Made by a program: the position numbers and the translations under genes | Shown: positions 15,931 to 24,676 of the stretch, piece by piece | How the letters are laid out: the number at the start of each line of letters is the position of its first letter | Numbering within the stretch: the first letter of the stretch is position 1 | Source of the DNA: Clostridium sp. CAG:1000 | Lineage (GTDB): Bacteria; Bacillota_I; Bacilli_A; RF39; UBA660 | Direction of reading: 5' to 3' | Length of the DNA stretch: 42,388 nt | Assembly: GCA_000436975.1 (NCBI GenBank) | Contig: HG000344.1 | Location: 1-42,388 of the forward strand | The notes under the pieces: model-generated | The model's input: the letters and a program-made list of their open reading frames with translations, nothing else | Database searches by the model: none | What the model was told of the DNA's origin: nothing

Positions 15931-16605
15931 ATGAAAAAGATAATATTTACAGTGATAATTTTTTTTAGTTTTATAAAAATATTTGCTCTTGAAAATATAA
16001 AAATTAATAATGAGAGTTTATCACCTTATTTTGAAACTAATATTAGAAAATATAATTATTTTACAGATTCATCTAATGTTAAAATAGTTGTTAAATCATC
16101 TAAGGATGAGAATGTAAGTGGAAGTGGTATATTTGAAATAAAAGATGGTAAAAACATCTTTTATATTGAATCAGATAAAAGTGGTAAATATGAGATAAAT
16201 GTATTTAAAAACTATAAAAAAGATACCACTGATAAATGTATATTAACTAGTCTTAATATTGAAGGGTATGATATTAACTTTAATTCTAATAAATATGATT
16301 ATAAAATAAATATTAATGATGAAAAGAATTTAAACATTAATTATGAAACAATAGGTAAGAGTGATACTAAAATTATTGGTAATGGTAATTTTAATAAGAC
16401 TGATAATTTAATAGAAGTAATTTGTGGAAATAGTGAATATAAAATACATGCTTTAAAAAGTATAAATGTGTCTAAAAATATTGATAATAAAAAAGAGTAT
16501 AAAACCATGAGTTATACAAGTAAAGAAATATTAAAGGTGGTTATAGTTATTATTAGTTCTTCTATATTAGTTGGTTATTTTTATATTTTATTCATTAAAA
16601 AATAA
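15931..16605 (+). CDS. Surface protein with cadherin-like beta-sandwich repeats and C-terminal membrane anchor
   Basis: A 224-residue protein. Residues 1-19 look like a signal peptide (KKIIFTVIIFFSFIKIFA). Two domains follow, each with the pattern of the cadherin-like beta-sandwich family: ENIKINNESLSPYFETNIRK with YNYF, and LTSLNIEGYDINFNSNKYDY. Residues about 199-221 form a TM helix ending in IKK. It is therefore anchored outside the membrane with a short cytoplasmic tail. Such domains are structural, and the partner is unknown. The start lacks a strong ribosome-binding site, and it may be cotranscribed with the phosphorylase 34 nt upstream. Confidence 0.8.
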   Translation: MKKIIFTVIIFFSFIKIFALENIKINNESLSPYFETNIRKYNYFTDSSNVKIVVKSSKDENVSGSGIFEIKDGKNIFYIESDKSGKYEINVFKNYKKDTTDKCILTSLNIEGYDINFNSNKYDYKININDEKNLNINYETIGKSDTKIIGNGNFNKTDNLIEVICGNSEYKIHALKSINVSKNIDNKKEYKTMSYTSKEILKVVIVIISSSILVGYFYILFIKK

Positions 16606-16621
16606 GTGAGAAATCACTTAT
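16602..16621. terminator. Bidirectional terminator between convergent genes
   Basis: ATAAGTGA (16602-16609) pairs with TCACTTAT (16614-16621), GAAA loop, with T-rich sequence on both sides. It overlaps both stop codons. Confidence 0.65.
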
Positions 16622-17591
16622 ATTTTACACAGTATTCTTCAAAAGTAATATTTTCTGTATATATCTTAGTTGCGATGTCTATACCAACATATCTATAATG
16701 CCATGGTTCATAACCATATCCTGTTATAAATTCTTTATCTTTCTTATATCTTTCAATGAAACCATATTTAAATGCATTTTGATTTAACCATTTATATTCA
16801 TTGGTATCTTTGAATGATTCATCTACTGAGTTTAAATCAGCAGCATAACCTGTTTGATGTTCAGAGTGGCCTTTCTTTGCTGAATAAAGTAGCGCATGTT
16901 CTAAGCCATTTTTTTCATTTGAATTATTAAATAAAGATTCTTGTTGCTTTTCAGTTCTATATCCAGAGACAACAAATAAATTAATATTATCTTTCTTTGC
17001 TGCATCTATCATTTTAACCATAGCCTCTGCTGCTTCTTTTTTCATCTTTCTTTCATTAGGACTATAATCTTTATTTAGTGAAACTAAATCACTTGCTTCA
17101 AAATTATCAGGTAATTTATTATATTTATTTACAAGTGTGTTTATATTATCATAATCAGACACTTCTTTTATATTTGTATAAAATTCTTTATCAAGACCGA
17201 TTTCAACATACATAACAACTTTTTCAAATGACAAATTATCATTATTTTCATAGTATGATTCATATCTTTCTATATTTTTAGCATTAAATGATGTAGAGTT
17301 AATAAATTTTGTAATATTAGGATATTTTTTATTTAATAAATATTGTTTAGTATCACTTTCACTTACTTTTGTTTCTATAAGTTTTATTTCTTCCATAGTA
17401 TATCCAAGCTTTATTAAGTCTTCTTTAAATACATAGTCTTCCTTAGTCATATGTTTTCCTTCAATATCACTTTCAGTATTTATCTTATCATTACTAATTA
17501 TATAAGTTATTGCTGAATAGAGTAAGAAACCTCCGATTAATATTAGTGTTAGATTAATAATTAATTTCTTCTTTTTATCCATTCTACTCAA
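16614..17591 (-). CDS. D-alanyl-D-alanine carboxypeptidase, M15B (VanY-like)
   Basis: A 325-residue protein with an N-terminal TM anchor (about 8-30) and an extracellular M15 peptidase domain at about 185-320. Zinc and catalytic motifs are all present: SGYRTEKQQESLF, the GHSEHQTGYAADLNS block (SxHxxGxAxD) and GYEPWHYRYVG (ExWH). It should trim the terminal D-Ala from peptidoglycan stem peptides. The ~150 residues between the anchor and the domain (KKYPNITKFINS, NLSFEKVVMYVEIG) are a typical spacer of Bacillota homologues. No vanRS or other resistance genes are near, so a housekeeping wall role is likely. The start follows AAGGAGTTGAGTAG. Confidence 0.93.
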   Translation of the reverse strand: MSRMDKKKKLIINLTLILIGGFLLYSAITYIISNDKINTESDIEGKHMTKEDYVFKEDLIKLGYTMEEIKLIETKVSESDTKQYLLNKKYPNITKFINSTSFNAKNIERYESYYENNDNLSFEKVVMYVEIGLDKEFYTNIKEVSDYDNINTLVNKYNKLPDNFEASDLVSLNKDYSPNERKMKKEAAEAMVKMIDAAKKDNINLFVVSGYRTEKQQESLFNNSNEKNGLEHALLYSAKKGHSEHQTGYAADLNSVDESFKDTNEYKWLNQNAFKYGFIERYKKDKEFITGYGYEPWHYRYVGIDIATKIYTENITFEEYCVKYK

Positions 17592-17641
17592 CTCCTTATT
17601 ATAATTATACTATATTTTTGGAAATTAAAAACAAAAAAATA

Positions 17642-17679
17642 ACAGCAATTATAAATTTTAATTAATCTATAATTACTGT
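17642..17679 (-). terminator. Terminator downstream of the PAP2 gene
   Basis: ACAGCAATTATA (17642-17653) pairs with TATAATTACTGT (17668-17679) with one mismatch. On the minus strand the stem is followed by TTATTTTTTT. Confidence 0.7.
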
Positions 17680-17700
17680 ACATTAAATATTATTATATTT

Positions 17701-18345
17701 TTATAGTTTTAGAACACTTTTTGTTTTATTAATTAAATAATTCGAATGATTAATAATGATAACAACAAGTGAAGTAATACATATACCACCAATCATATCT
17801 ATAAATACATGTTGTTTTATAAAGAGTGTTGATATAATTATTAATATTGATATTATTGTTATGAATAATTTAAAGTATTTATTTGAATTTTTCATACTAA
17901 GAGTATATATTATCCATAAAAAACTAATCGCGCAATGCAGTGATGGAAAACAATTTAAAGGTTCATTATCTACAAAGAACACTATTTTAGTCATAATACT
18001 AAATATATCATTTCCACTAACAGTAGGTCTATTAACAGTAGTTGGACATACTATAAATATGATATTTGCGATAATAGTTATTAATACATAAGATACAATA
18101 TATTTTGATATTAATTCTTTATCTTTTTTATAATAGTAATATGGTATTATAAATATTAAGAAATACCATATACAGTAGGGCACTATTGCTAGTGTGTTAA
18201 ATGGTATTAGAGAGTCTATATGGCCACCTATTAATGCAGCATTACTTCCATTTATAACTTTAGATAAAGCATATAGAATTGATTGGAATACTACTAAACT
18301 TATTGATATAATTATTGGTTTTAATTCTAACTTTTTCATATACAT
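17701..18345 (-). CDS. PAP2-family membrane phosphatase/phosphotransferase
   Basis: About 214 residues with six likely TM helices. The PAP2 motifs are visible: CFPSLHCAISF (the PSLH motif with catalytic-loop His) and KQHVFIDMIGG (second His and Asp). Such enzymes dephosphorylate lipid phosphates or move phospho-head groups, often on undecaprenyl or phosphatidic substrates. It resembles the Aur1/inositol-phosphorylceramide synthase-like branch (a conserved long loop before SLH). The N-terminus is uncertain: ATG 18345 and ATG 18339 are close together, a TTG at 18363 lies within a TATAAT-like box, and no strong ribosome-binding site is seen. It is divergent from der. Confidence 0.85.
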   Translation of the reverse strand: MYMKKLELKPIIISISLVVFQSILYALSKVINGSNAALIGGHIDSLIPFNTLAIVPYCIWYFLIFIIPYYYYKKDKELISKYIVSYVLITIIANIIFIVCPTTVNRPTVSGNDIFSIMTKIVFFVDNEPLNCFPSLHCAISFLWIIYTLSMKNSNKYFKLFITIISILIIISTLFIKQHVFIDMIGGICITSLVVIIINHSNYLINKTKSVLKL

Positions 18346-18414
18346 CACAAAATAATTATACAATAAATTAATAAAAAAGATATATATATACTAGAAAAAA
18401 ATCATAATTTTGTG

Positions 18415-18420
18415 TATAAT
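18415..18420 (+). promoter_or_regulatory. -10 box of der
   Basis: TATAAT at 18415-18420, 19 nt before the ATG at 18439; no clear -35. Confidence 0.5.
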
Positions 18421-18438
18421 GTATGCGAGGTGAAGGGG

Positions 18439-19755
18439 ATGGCAAAACAAACAATATGTTTAGTTGGTAGACCAAATACAGGTAAATCAACTTTATTTAA
18501 TAAAATCGTTGGTAAAAAAATAGCTATTATAGAAGATACCCCAGGTGTCACTAGAGATAGAATATATAGTAAAGCAAGTTATAAAGATATACCATTTTAT
18601 TTGATTGATACTGGTGGGATCGATATGTCAGATGGTGCGTTCAATGAAGAAATAAGAATGCAAGTAGAAGTTGGTATGGAAGAGGCAGATACTATAATAT
18701 TTGTAGTTGATTCTAAAGATGGACTTACCACTAATGACTTAATGATTAGAGATATGCTTAAAAAATCTAATAAAAAAGTAGTAGTGGCAATTAATAAAGT
18801 TGATAATAAATCTGGTGAAGAAAATAAATATGAGTTTTATAGTTTAGGTTTTGATGAATATATACCTATCTCTGCTGAACATGGTATTGGCATTAATAAA
18901 CTATTAGAAGTTGCGACTTCTAATTATGTAGAACAATATGAAGAAGAAGACACTAATATTAAAATATCAGTAATAGGTAGACCTAATGTAGGTAAAAGTA
19001 GTCTCGTTAATGCTCTTTTAAATGAAGACAGAGTAATTGTTAGTAATGTTGCTGGTACGACTAGAGATGCTATTGATACTGAATTTACTTATAATAAGGA
19101 AGTATATACTTTAATAGACACAGCTGGTCTTAGAAAAAAAGGAAGAATATTTGAGTCAGTTGAAAAATATAGTCTTTTAAGAAGCATGAAAGCAATAGAT
19201 AGAAGTGATGTTTGCCTTTTGGTACTTGATGCTACTACTGGTATAGTAGAACATGATAAACATATCGCAGGTTATGCACTTGAAGCTGGCAAACCTGTAG
19301 TAATAGTGGTTAATAAATGGGATACTATTGAAGAAAAAGATTCAAGTATGAAACAATGGACTAAAGATATTAGAAGTAATTTTCAATTTATGTCTTATGC
19401 TAAGATAGTATTCTTAAGTGCTCAAACTAAAAAAAGAATACATACACTTATGCCTGAGGTTATGATTTCATATAATAATTCAATAAAAGAAGTTAAAACA
19501 AGTATTATAAATGATGTAATAAGAGATGCCTTTATAGAAACACCACCAGCATCATTTAAGGGCAAAAAATTAAAATTATATTTTACTCATCAATCAGGAA
19601 CTAAACCACCTAGATTTGATATAGAGGTTAACTCAAAAGGACTTGTTCATTTTAGTTATTATAGATATTTAGAAAATAAAATAAGAGAGAATATTGATTT
19701 TAGTGGAACACCAATAATAATACAATTTAAGAATAAAGGTGAAAAAGATTTATAA
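18439..19755 (+). CDS. der: Ribosome biogenesis GTPase Der (EngA)
   Basis: A 438-residue double GTPase needed for 50S subunit assembly. Two tandem G domains are evident: the first with GRPNTGKSTLFNK, DTPGVTRD, DTGG and NKVD; the second with GRPNVGKSSLVNAL, AGTTRDAID, DTAGLRKKGR and NKWD. A C-terminal KH-like domain follows (FKGKKLKLYFTHQSGTKPPR, FDIEVN). The start is ATG 18439 behind GAGGTGAAGGGG; an in-frame GTG at 18412 overlaps the -10 box and is rejected. Length and order are normal. It is followed by its own terminator. Confidence 0.97.
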   Translation: MAKQTICLVGRPNTGKSTLFNKIVGKKIAIIEDTPGVTRDRIYSKASYKDIPFYLIDTGGIDMSDGAFNEEIRMQVEVGMEEADTIIFVVDSKDGLTTNDLMIRDMLKKSNKKVVVAINKVDNKSGEENKYEFYSLGFDEYIPISAEHGIGINKLLEVATSNYVEQYEEEDTNIKISVIGRPNVGKSSLVNALLNEDRVIVSNVAGTTRDAIDTEFTYNKEVYTLIDTAGLRKKGRIFESVEKYSLLRSMKAIDRSDVCLLVLDATTGIVEHDKHIAGYALEAGKPVVIVVNKWDTIEEKDSSMKQWTKDIRSNFQFMSYAKIVFLSAQTKKRIHTLMPEVMISYNNSIKEVKTSIINDVIRDAFIETPPASFKGKKLKLYFTHQSGTKPPRFDIEVNSKGLVHFSYYRYLENKIRENIDFSGTPIIIQFKNKGEKDL

Positions 19756-19802
19756 TTTTATGATAGTATGTTATACTTGTATTATCATAATAAGTAGAGT
19801 TA

Positions 19803-19834
19803 AAGTATCTTACTTTTTGTGAGATGCTTTTTTT
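19803..19834 (+). terminator. Terminator of der
   Basis: AAGTATCTTAC (19803-19813) pairs over 11 bp (two wobble pairs) with GTGAGATGCTT (19819-19829), then TTTTT. Confidence 0.9.
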
Positions 19835-19844
19835 AGAGGTAGGT

Positions 19845-20364
19845 ATGAAAAAGTTTATTAAAAATAATATTGCTATTATAGTTGCATTCATTGTTTTATT
19901 TATAATATTTAATGTATTTTGTATTCGTTATGTTTATAATAGTATTTTTGTCTATTATTAAAACTGGTGTTAATTATAAAATATATAGTTTTAATGATTA
20001 TAAAGTTAGTAATCTTGCTTATATAATTTTCTTTTCTATAAGAAGTTACTTAATACTAAATATACTTGTTATTATAATGGTATCTATATATAGACTATTA
20101 AATGAAATATTACTAATATTAACAAGTGGTTTTATATTAGTTAGTATACCTGCTTTATCAAATACTATTACTAGTAGTAAAATAACTTCAGTATTTAATT
20201 TACCATTATATTATGGAAAGTATTTTATATATAATAATTATGGAACTTTTATATTTGAAGTTTGTATGTCAATATTATATATTTGTTTATTTAGTAGTGT
20301 AGCAAGTCTTTTAATAAATCTTGTTTCTAACAAAAAGAATGATTTAGAGACTAATTTATTGTAA
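19845..20364 (+). pseudogene. Frameshifted multi-TM membrane protein
   Basis: A well-placed start (GAGGTAGGT then ATG 19845) opens MKKFIKNNIAIIVAFIVLFI and one TM helix, but this frame stops at 19959-19961. The +1 frame, open across the same region, carries on as KTGVNYKIYSFNDYK and then four hydrophobic segments to TAA at 20364 (about 170 residues in total). Joining the frames around 19915-19955, where there is a run of five T, gives one sensible membrane protein. It is a recent pseudogene, a sequencing/assembly indel, or a programmed shift. I do not recognise the family. It lies between der and the str promoter. Confidence 0.6.
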
Positions 20365-20381
20365 AAAATAATAAATATTAG

Positions 20382-20410
20382 TTGACAAGCAAAAATATTA
20401 ATGATAAAAT
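20382..20410 (+). promoter_or_regulatory. Promoter of the str operon
   Basis: Perfect -35 TTGACA (20382-20387), exactly 17-bp spacer, -10 TAAAAT (20405-20410). It precedes rpsL by ~90 nt of leader. Confidence 0.85.
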
Positions 20411-20421
20411 CAAATAGATTT

Positions 20422-20443
20422 GGGTTTTTCTCTAGGAAAACCC
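20422..20443 (+). promoter_or_regulatory. Leader hairpin of the str operon
   Basis: GGGTTTTTC (20422-20430) pairs over 9 bp with GGAAAACCC (20435-20443), loop TCTA, right after the expected transcription start. No U tract follows, so it is not a normal terminator. It may stabilise the mRNA or take part in control by a ribosomal protein. Confidence 0.55.
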
Positions 20444-20503
20444 TTAAAAAATAGGAATTATGATACACCTGGAAATGTGTATTAAGAAAGGAGAAAAAAA
20501 CAT

Positions 20504-20923
20504 ATGCCTACAATTAATCAATTAGTAAGAAAAAGTAGAACTGATAAGACTAAAAAGAGTAAAAGTCCAGTATTAAATGTTGGATATAACTCTAAAGATA
20601 AAAAGAGAACTAATAATACTTCACCACAAAAGCGTGGAGTTTGTACTCGTGTATCTACTAAGACTCCAAAGAAACCAAACTCAGCTTTAAGAAAAATAGC
20701 CAGAGTAAGATTAAGTAATGGATATGAAGTAACATGTTATATCGGAGGTGAAGGACACAATCTTCAAGAACATAGTGTTGTTCTAATCCGTGGTGGACGT
20801 GTTAAAGACTTAATCGGTGTTCGTTATCATATTGTACGTGGTACTTTAGATACTGCTGGTATTGATAAGAGAAGACAAGGTAGAAGTAAATACGGAACTA
20901 AAAAACCAAAAAGTAATAAATAA
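20504..20923 (+). CDS. rpsL: 30S ribosomal protein S12
   Basis: A 139-residue S12 at the decoding centre of the 30S subunit. Diagnostic stretches are MPTINQLVRKSRTDK, QKRGVCTRVSTKTPKKPNSA, LRKIARVRLSNG and VRYHIVRGTLD. The PKKPNSALRK loop carries the wild-type lysines where streptomycin-resistance changes usually fall. It is the first gene of the classical str operon (rpsL-rpsG-fusA-tuf) with a strong AAAGGAG site. Length is normal. Confidence 0.98.
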   Translation: MPTINQLVRKSRTDKTKKSKSPVLNVGYNSKDKKRTNNTSPQKRGVCTRVSTKTPKKPNSALRKIARVRLSNGYEVTCYIGGEGHNLQEHSVVLIRGGRVKDLIGVRYHIVRGTLDTAGIDKRRQGRSKYGTKKPKSNK

Positions 20924-20944
20924 TCTAGGAAAGGAGATATATTC

Positions 20945-21412
20945 ATGCGTAAGAGACAAGCAATAAAAAGAGATGTTTTAGCAGATCCAATATATAATTC
21001 TAAAATGATTACTAAGTTAATCAATGGAATCATGTTAGATGGTAAAAAAGGTACTGCTCAAAAAATATTATACAACGCACTTGATATAGTAAAAGAAAAA
21101 ACAAATAAAGATCCTCTTGAAGTTTTAAATCAAGCATTTGAAAACATTAAACCAGCTTTAGAACTTAAAAGTAGAAGAGTTGGTGGTAGTAACTACTCTG
21201 TACCAATGGAAGTAAGAGAAGAAAGAGCTAACACTTTAATGCTTCGTTGGTTAATTCAATATGCTAAAAATAGAAACGGTAGAGGTATGGCAGAAAAATT
21301 AGCTGCTGAAATAATAGATGCTTCAAATGGAACAGGTGGAGCAGTTAAGAAACGTGAAGATACTCATAAGATGGCAGAAGCTAATAAGGCATATGCTCAT
21401 TATAGATGGTAG
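20945..21412 (+). CDS. rpsG: 30S ribosomal protein S7
   Basis: A 155-residue S7, the primary binder of the 3' domain of 16S rRNA, and in other bacteria an autoregulator of this operon. It opens MRKRQAIKRDVLADPIYNSK and contains VGGSNYSVPMEVREERANTL and the C-terminal KREDTHKMAEANKAYAHYRW. It follows rpsL by 21 nt with AAAGGAGAT. Length and motifs are normal. Confidence 0.98.
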   Translation: MRKRQAIKRDVLADPIYNSKMITKLINGIMLDGKKGTAQKILYNALDIVKEKTNKDPLEVLNQAFENIKPALELKSRRVGGSNYSVPMEVREERANTLMLRWLIQYAKNRNGRGMAEKLAAEIIDASNGTGGAVKKREDTHKMAEANKAYAHYRW

Positions 21413-21425
21413 GAAGGAGAATTAA

Positions 21426-23498
21426 ATGGCACGTGATGTTGCATTAAATAAACTTCGTAATATAGGTATTATGGCTCATATTGATGCTGGTAAAACTACA
21501 TTTACGGAGAGAGTTCTTTTCCATACAGGTATCACACACAAAATTGGTGAGACACATGATGGTGAATCACAAATGGACTGGATGGAACAAGAAAAAGAAA
21601 GAGGTATAACAATTACTAGTGCTGCAACTACTGCACATTGGAAAGGTTATAGATTCAATATTATAGATACTCCGGGACACGTAGACTTCACAATTGAAGT
21701 TGCAAGAAGTTTAAGAGTATTAGATGGAGCTATTGCATTATTAGACTCACAAGCTGGACCAGAAACTCAAACTGAACAAGTTTGGAGACAAGCTAATGAT
21801 TATATGGTTCCAAGAATGATTTTCTGTAATAAGATGGATAAAATGGGAGCTGACTTTGAATATAGTTTAAAGGCCGCTAAAGATAGATTAAGTGAAAAAG
21901 CTGTAGCTATTGAATATCCAATCGGAGCAGAAAATGACTTCAATGGAGTTATTGATTTAGTAACTATGAAGGCATATCATTATGATGGTGGTCAACATGA
22001 AGAAGCTACTGAAATTGAAATTCCTGTTGAATTAAAAGATAAAGCAGAGGAAATGAGAACTGAACTTATTGAAACTGCTGCAGAATTTTCTGATGAATTA
22101 ATGGAAACATATTTAGAAGGTAATGAAATTCCTGTTGATATGTTAAAAGCTGCTATCAGAAAAGGAACATTAGAAGTTAAATTATTCCCAGTATTATGTG
22201 GTACTGCATTAGGAAATATGGGTGTTAAATTAGCACTTGATGCTGTTATTGATTATTTACCGGCTCCTACTGACATTCCTGCTATTAAGGGAGTAGATTT
22301 AAATGACAATCCTATTGAAAGACATGCTAGTGATAGTGAACCATTCTCAGCTTTAGCATTTAAAGTTATGAATGATCCGTTTGTTGGAAACTTAACATTC
22401 TTCCGTGTATACTCTGGTGTATTAAAATCAGGAAGCTATGTTATGAACTCAAGTACTGGACAAAAAGAAAGAATCGGACGTATTTTACAAATGCATGCTA
22501 ATACTAGAAAAGAAATTTCTGAGGTGTATGCTGGTGAAATTGCTGCCGCAGTAGGACTTAAGGATACTACTACTGGAGATACACTTTGTGATGAAAAGAA
22601 TCAAGTTATCTTAGAAAAGATGGTATTCCCAGAACCTGTTATTGAACTTGCTATTGAACCTAAATCAAAAGCAGATCAAGAAAAAATGAGTTTAGCATTA
22701 CAAAAGTTAGCTAAGGAAGATCCTTCGTTTAGAGCTAAAACCGATCATGAAACAGGACAAACTATTATTGCTGGTATGGGTGAGTTACACTTAGACGTAC
22801 TTGTTGATAGAATGAGAAGAGAATTTGGTGTAGAAGCAAATGTAGGTAAACCACAAGTTGCTTATAGAGAAACATTAAAATCTACTGCTGAGTGTGAAGG
22901 TAAATACATTAAACAATCAGGTGGTCGTGGACAATACGGACACGTTTGGGTTAAATTTGAACCAAATCCTGATAAGGGATATGAGTTTGTTGATGAAGTT
23001 GTAGGTGGAGTTGTTCCTCGTGAATATATTCCAGTTGTTGACAAAGGACTTCAAGAAGCTTTAGCAGGTGGTGTACTTGCTGGATTCCCAATGATAGATG
23101 TTAAATGTACATTATTTGATGGATCATATCATGACGTAGACTCAAATGAAATGGCATTTAAAATAGCTGCATCTATGGCATTAAAAGAAGCTAAAAATAA
23201 ATGTAATCCATGTATTTTAGAACCTATTATGAATGTAGAAGTAAGAGTTCCTGAAGAGTTCATGGGTACAGTTATGGGTGACTTAACAAGTAGAAGAGGT
23301 AGACCTCTTGGAAATGAATCAATGGGTAAAGATTTATGTATCAGAGCTATGGTTCCACTTTCAGAAATGTTTGGTTACATGACTGTTTTAAGAAGTAATA
23401 CTCAAGGTAGAGGTACATATCAAATGATATTTGACCACTATGAAGAAGTACCAAAAAGTATTGCTGAAGATATTATTAAGAAGAATAGTGTACAATAA
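21426..23498 (+). CDS. fusA: Elongation factor G
   Basis: A 690-residue translocase GTPase. The G domain shows AHIDAGKTTFTERVLF, the RGITITSAATTAHW switch I, DTPGHVDFTIEV and FCNKMDKMGADF. Domain IV/V motifs are QSGGRGQYGHVWVKFEP and VMGDLTSRRGRPLG. All GTPase motifs are intact and length is normal. It starts 14 nt after rpsG with AAGGAGA. It is followed by a 92-nt gap containing a small palindrome and then the broken tuf. Confidence 0.98.
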   Translation: MARDVALNKLRNIGIMAHIDAGKTTFTERVLFHTGITHKIGETHDGESQMDWMEQEKERGITITSAATTAHWKGYRFNIIDTPGHVDFTIEVARSLRVLDGAIALLDSQAGPETQTEQVWRQANDYMVPRMIFCNKMDKMGADFEYSLKAAKDRLSEKAVAIEYPIGAENDFNGVIDLVTMKAYHYDGGQHEEATEIEIPVELKDKAEEMRTELIETAAEFSDELMETYLEGNEIPVDMLKAAIRKGTLEVKLFPVLCGTALGNMGVKLALDAVIDYLPAPTDIPAIKGVDLNDNPIERHASDSEPFSALAFKVMNDPFVGNLTFFRVYSGVLKSGSYVMNSSTGQKERIGRILQMHANTRKEISEVYAGEIAAAVGLKDTTTGDTLCDEKNQVILEKMVFPEPVIELAIEPKSKADQEKMSLALQKLAKEDPSFRAKTDHETGQTIIAGMGELHLDVLVDRMRREFGVEANVGKPQVAYRETLKSTAECEGKYIKQSGGRGQYGHVWVKFEPNPDKGYEFVDEVVGGVVPREYIPVVDKGLQEALAGGVLAGFPMIDVKCTLFDGSYHDVDSNEMAFKIAASMALKEAKNKCNPCILEPIMNVEVRVPEEFMGTVMGDLTSRRGRPLGNESMGKDLCIRAMVPLSEMFGYMTVLRSNTQGRGTYQMIFDHYEEVPKSIAEDIIKKNSVQ

Positions 23499-23528
23499 TT
23501 ACACTTTCGTTGCCAATTTATTATTAAG

Positions 23529-23549
23529 TACTTGAAAATGTTTCAAGTA
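23529..23549 (+). promoter_or_regulatory. Palindromic hairpin between fusA and tuf
   Basis: TACTTGAAA (23529-23537) pairs with TTTCAAGTA (23541-23549), loop ATG. It may be an mRNA processing or regulatory site for tuf; no T tract follows. Confidence 0.4.
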
Positions 23550-23590
23550 TTAGATAAAATATATATGTAAAAAAAGGAGGAAAAAGTAAA

Positions 23591-23782
23591 ATGGCAAAAC
23601 AAAAATTTGATCGTTCTAAAGAACACGTTAATATTGGTACTATTGGACACGTTGACCATGGTAAAACAACATTAACAGCTGCTATTACTAAATATTATGG
23701 AGAATTTATGGATTATGATATGATCGATAAAGCTCCAGAAGAAAGAGAAAGAGGTATTACAATTAATACTGCTCACGTTGAT
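23591..23782 (+). pseudogene. tuf: 5' fragment of the elongation factor Tu gene
   Basis: Starts normally behind AAAAAGGAGG with MAKQKFDRSKEHVNIGTIGH, then VDHGKTTLTA (P-loop) and ERGITINTAHV (switch I). Homology stops at about codon 64, and the frame meets TAG two codons later. The continuation begins only at 27874, after 4.1 kb of unrelated genes. About 20 codons of tuf, including the DCPGH motif (G3), are missing from both pieces, so simple excision could not restore the gene. EF-Tu is essential, so another intact tuf must exist or this junction is an assembly chimera. Confidence 0.95.
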
Positions 23783-23916
23783 ATATAGACAAGAATATTA
23801 AAGAAATAAGTAATAATAATACTATAGGTATCTTAATATGTAAGAGGGAAAACAAATATGTAATAGAATATTGTTCTGATGAAAGAATTGTTGTTAGAAA
23901 ATATGTATTAATGTAA
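23782..23916 (+). pseudogene. 3' tail of a YhcG/DUF1016-type nuclease gene
   Basis: Directly after the tuf breakpoint, the frame running from 23782 to TAA at 23914-23916 reads YIDKNIKEISNNNTIGILIC followed by KRENKYVIEYCSDERI. This matches the conserved end of PDDEXK nucleases of the YhcG/DUF1016 family (NxTIGxxxC...VxEY). Only ~43 codons remain and there is no start. It shows that the DNA placed inside tuf came from a locus where such a gene lay upstream of pssA. Confidence 0.7.
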
Positions 23917-24055
23917 TTATTAATTTTTATTACTAATGTATCTAAATAATAAAAAATCCTAACTATTTAAAATGAAAAACATTTAAATTAATAAACTATT
24001 GTATAAAGTTTGCATTTTATGTGAAATATTTGTATAATTAAATAGAGGTGTGAAG

Positions 24056-24676
24056 ATGATAGGATTTTATAATTATACAGTACTTTTAACATACTTAGGA
24101 TTTTCATCATCTGTATTAGGTATTATACTTGCAATGACAGGGCATACTTTTGCAGCAATATTTTGTTTGATGTTTTCTGGTTTATGTGATATGTTTGATG
24201 GAAAGGTTGCTAGAACTAAAAAGAATAGGACTAAGGATGAGAGACAATTTGGAGTACAACTTGATAGTTTATCAGATTTAGTTTGTTTTGGCATATTACC
24301 TTCTGTTATTGGCTTTAAAATAGGTCTTAAAGAGCCATATATGATAAATGTTTTAGTTTTTTATTCACTTGCAGCTTTAATAAGACTTGCTTACTTTAAT
24401 GTTTTAGAAATAAATAGAAATAGTAATGAACCTGTTGTTAATTATACTGGTCTTCCTGTTACTAGTTCAGCATTAGTATTTCCTTTTATATATATATTTA
24501 AAAAGTTTTTAGGTAAATATTTTGCATTAGTATATGGATTAGTACTTTTAATAATGGGAATACTATTCATATCTAAAATTAAAATTAAAAAGCCAAATAT
24601 TAAAGTTATGATTTCATTTATTATTATAGGGGTTTTAGAGATACTATTAATTATCTCTGTATTTAGATTCTTATGA
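24056..24676 (+). CDS. pssA: CDP-diacylglycerol-serine O-phosphatidyltransferase
   Basis: About 206 residues with multiple TM helices. The CDP-alcohol phosphatidyltransferase motif is present as CDMFDGKVAR, then FGVQLDSLSDLVCFG (DxxDGxxAR...GxxxDxxxD), with a longer spacer typical of PssA-type enzymes. It makes phosphatidylserine from CDP-diacylglycerol and serine in the membrane. The start is ATG 24056 after GAGGTG. Its stop overlaps the start of psd (ATGATG), so the two genes form a coupled phosphatidylethanolamine pathway. It lies in the segment separating the two tuf fragments, but appears intact. Confidence 0.92.
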   Translation: MIGFYNYTVLLTYLGFSSSVLGIILAMTGHTFAAIFCLMFSGLCDMFDGKVARTKKNRTKDERQFGVQLDSLSDLVCFGILPSVIGFKIGLKEPYMINVLVFYSLAALIRLAYFNVLEINRNSNEPVVNYTGLPVTSSALVFPFIYIFKKFLGKYFALVYGLVLLIMGILFISKIKIKKPNIKVMISFIIIGVLEILLIISVFRFL

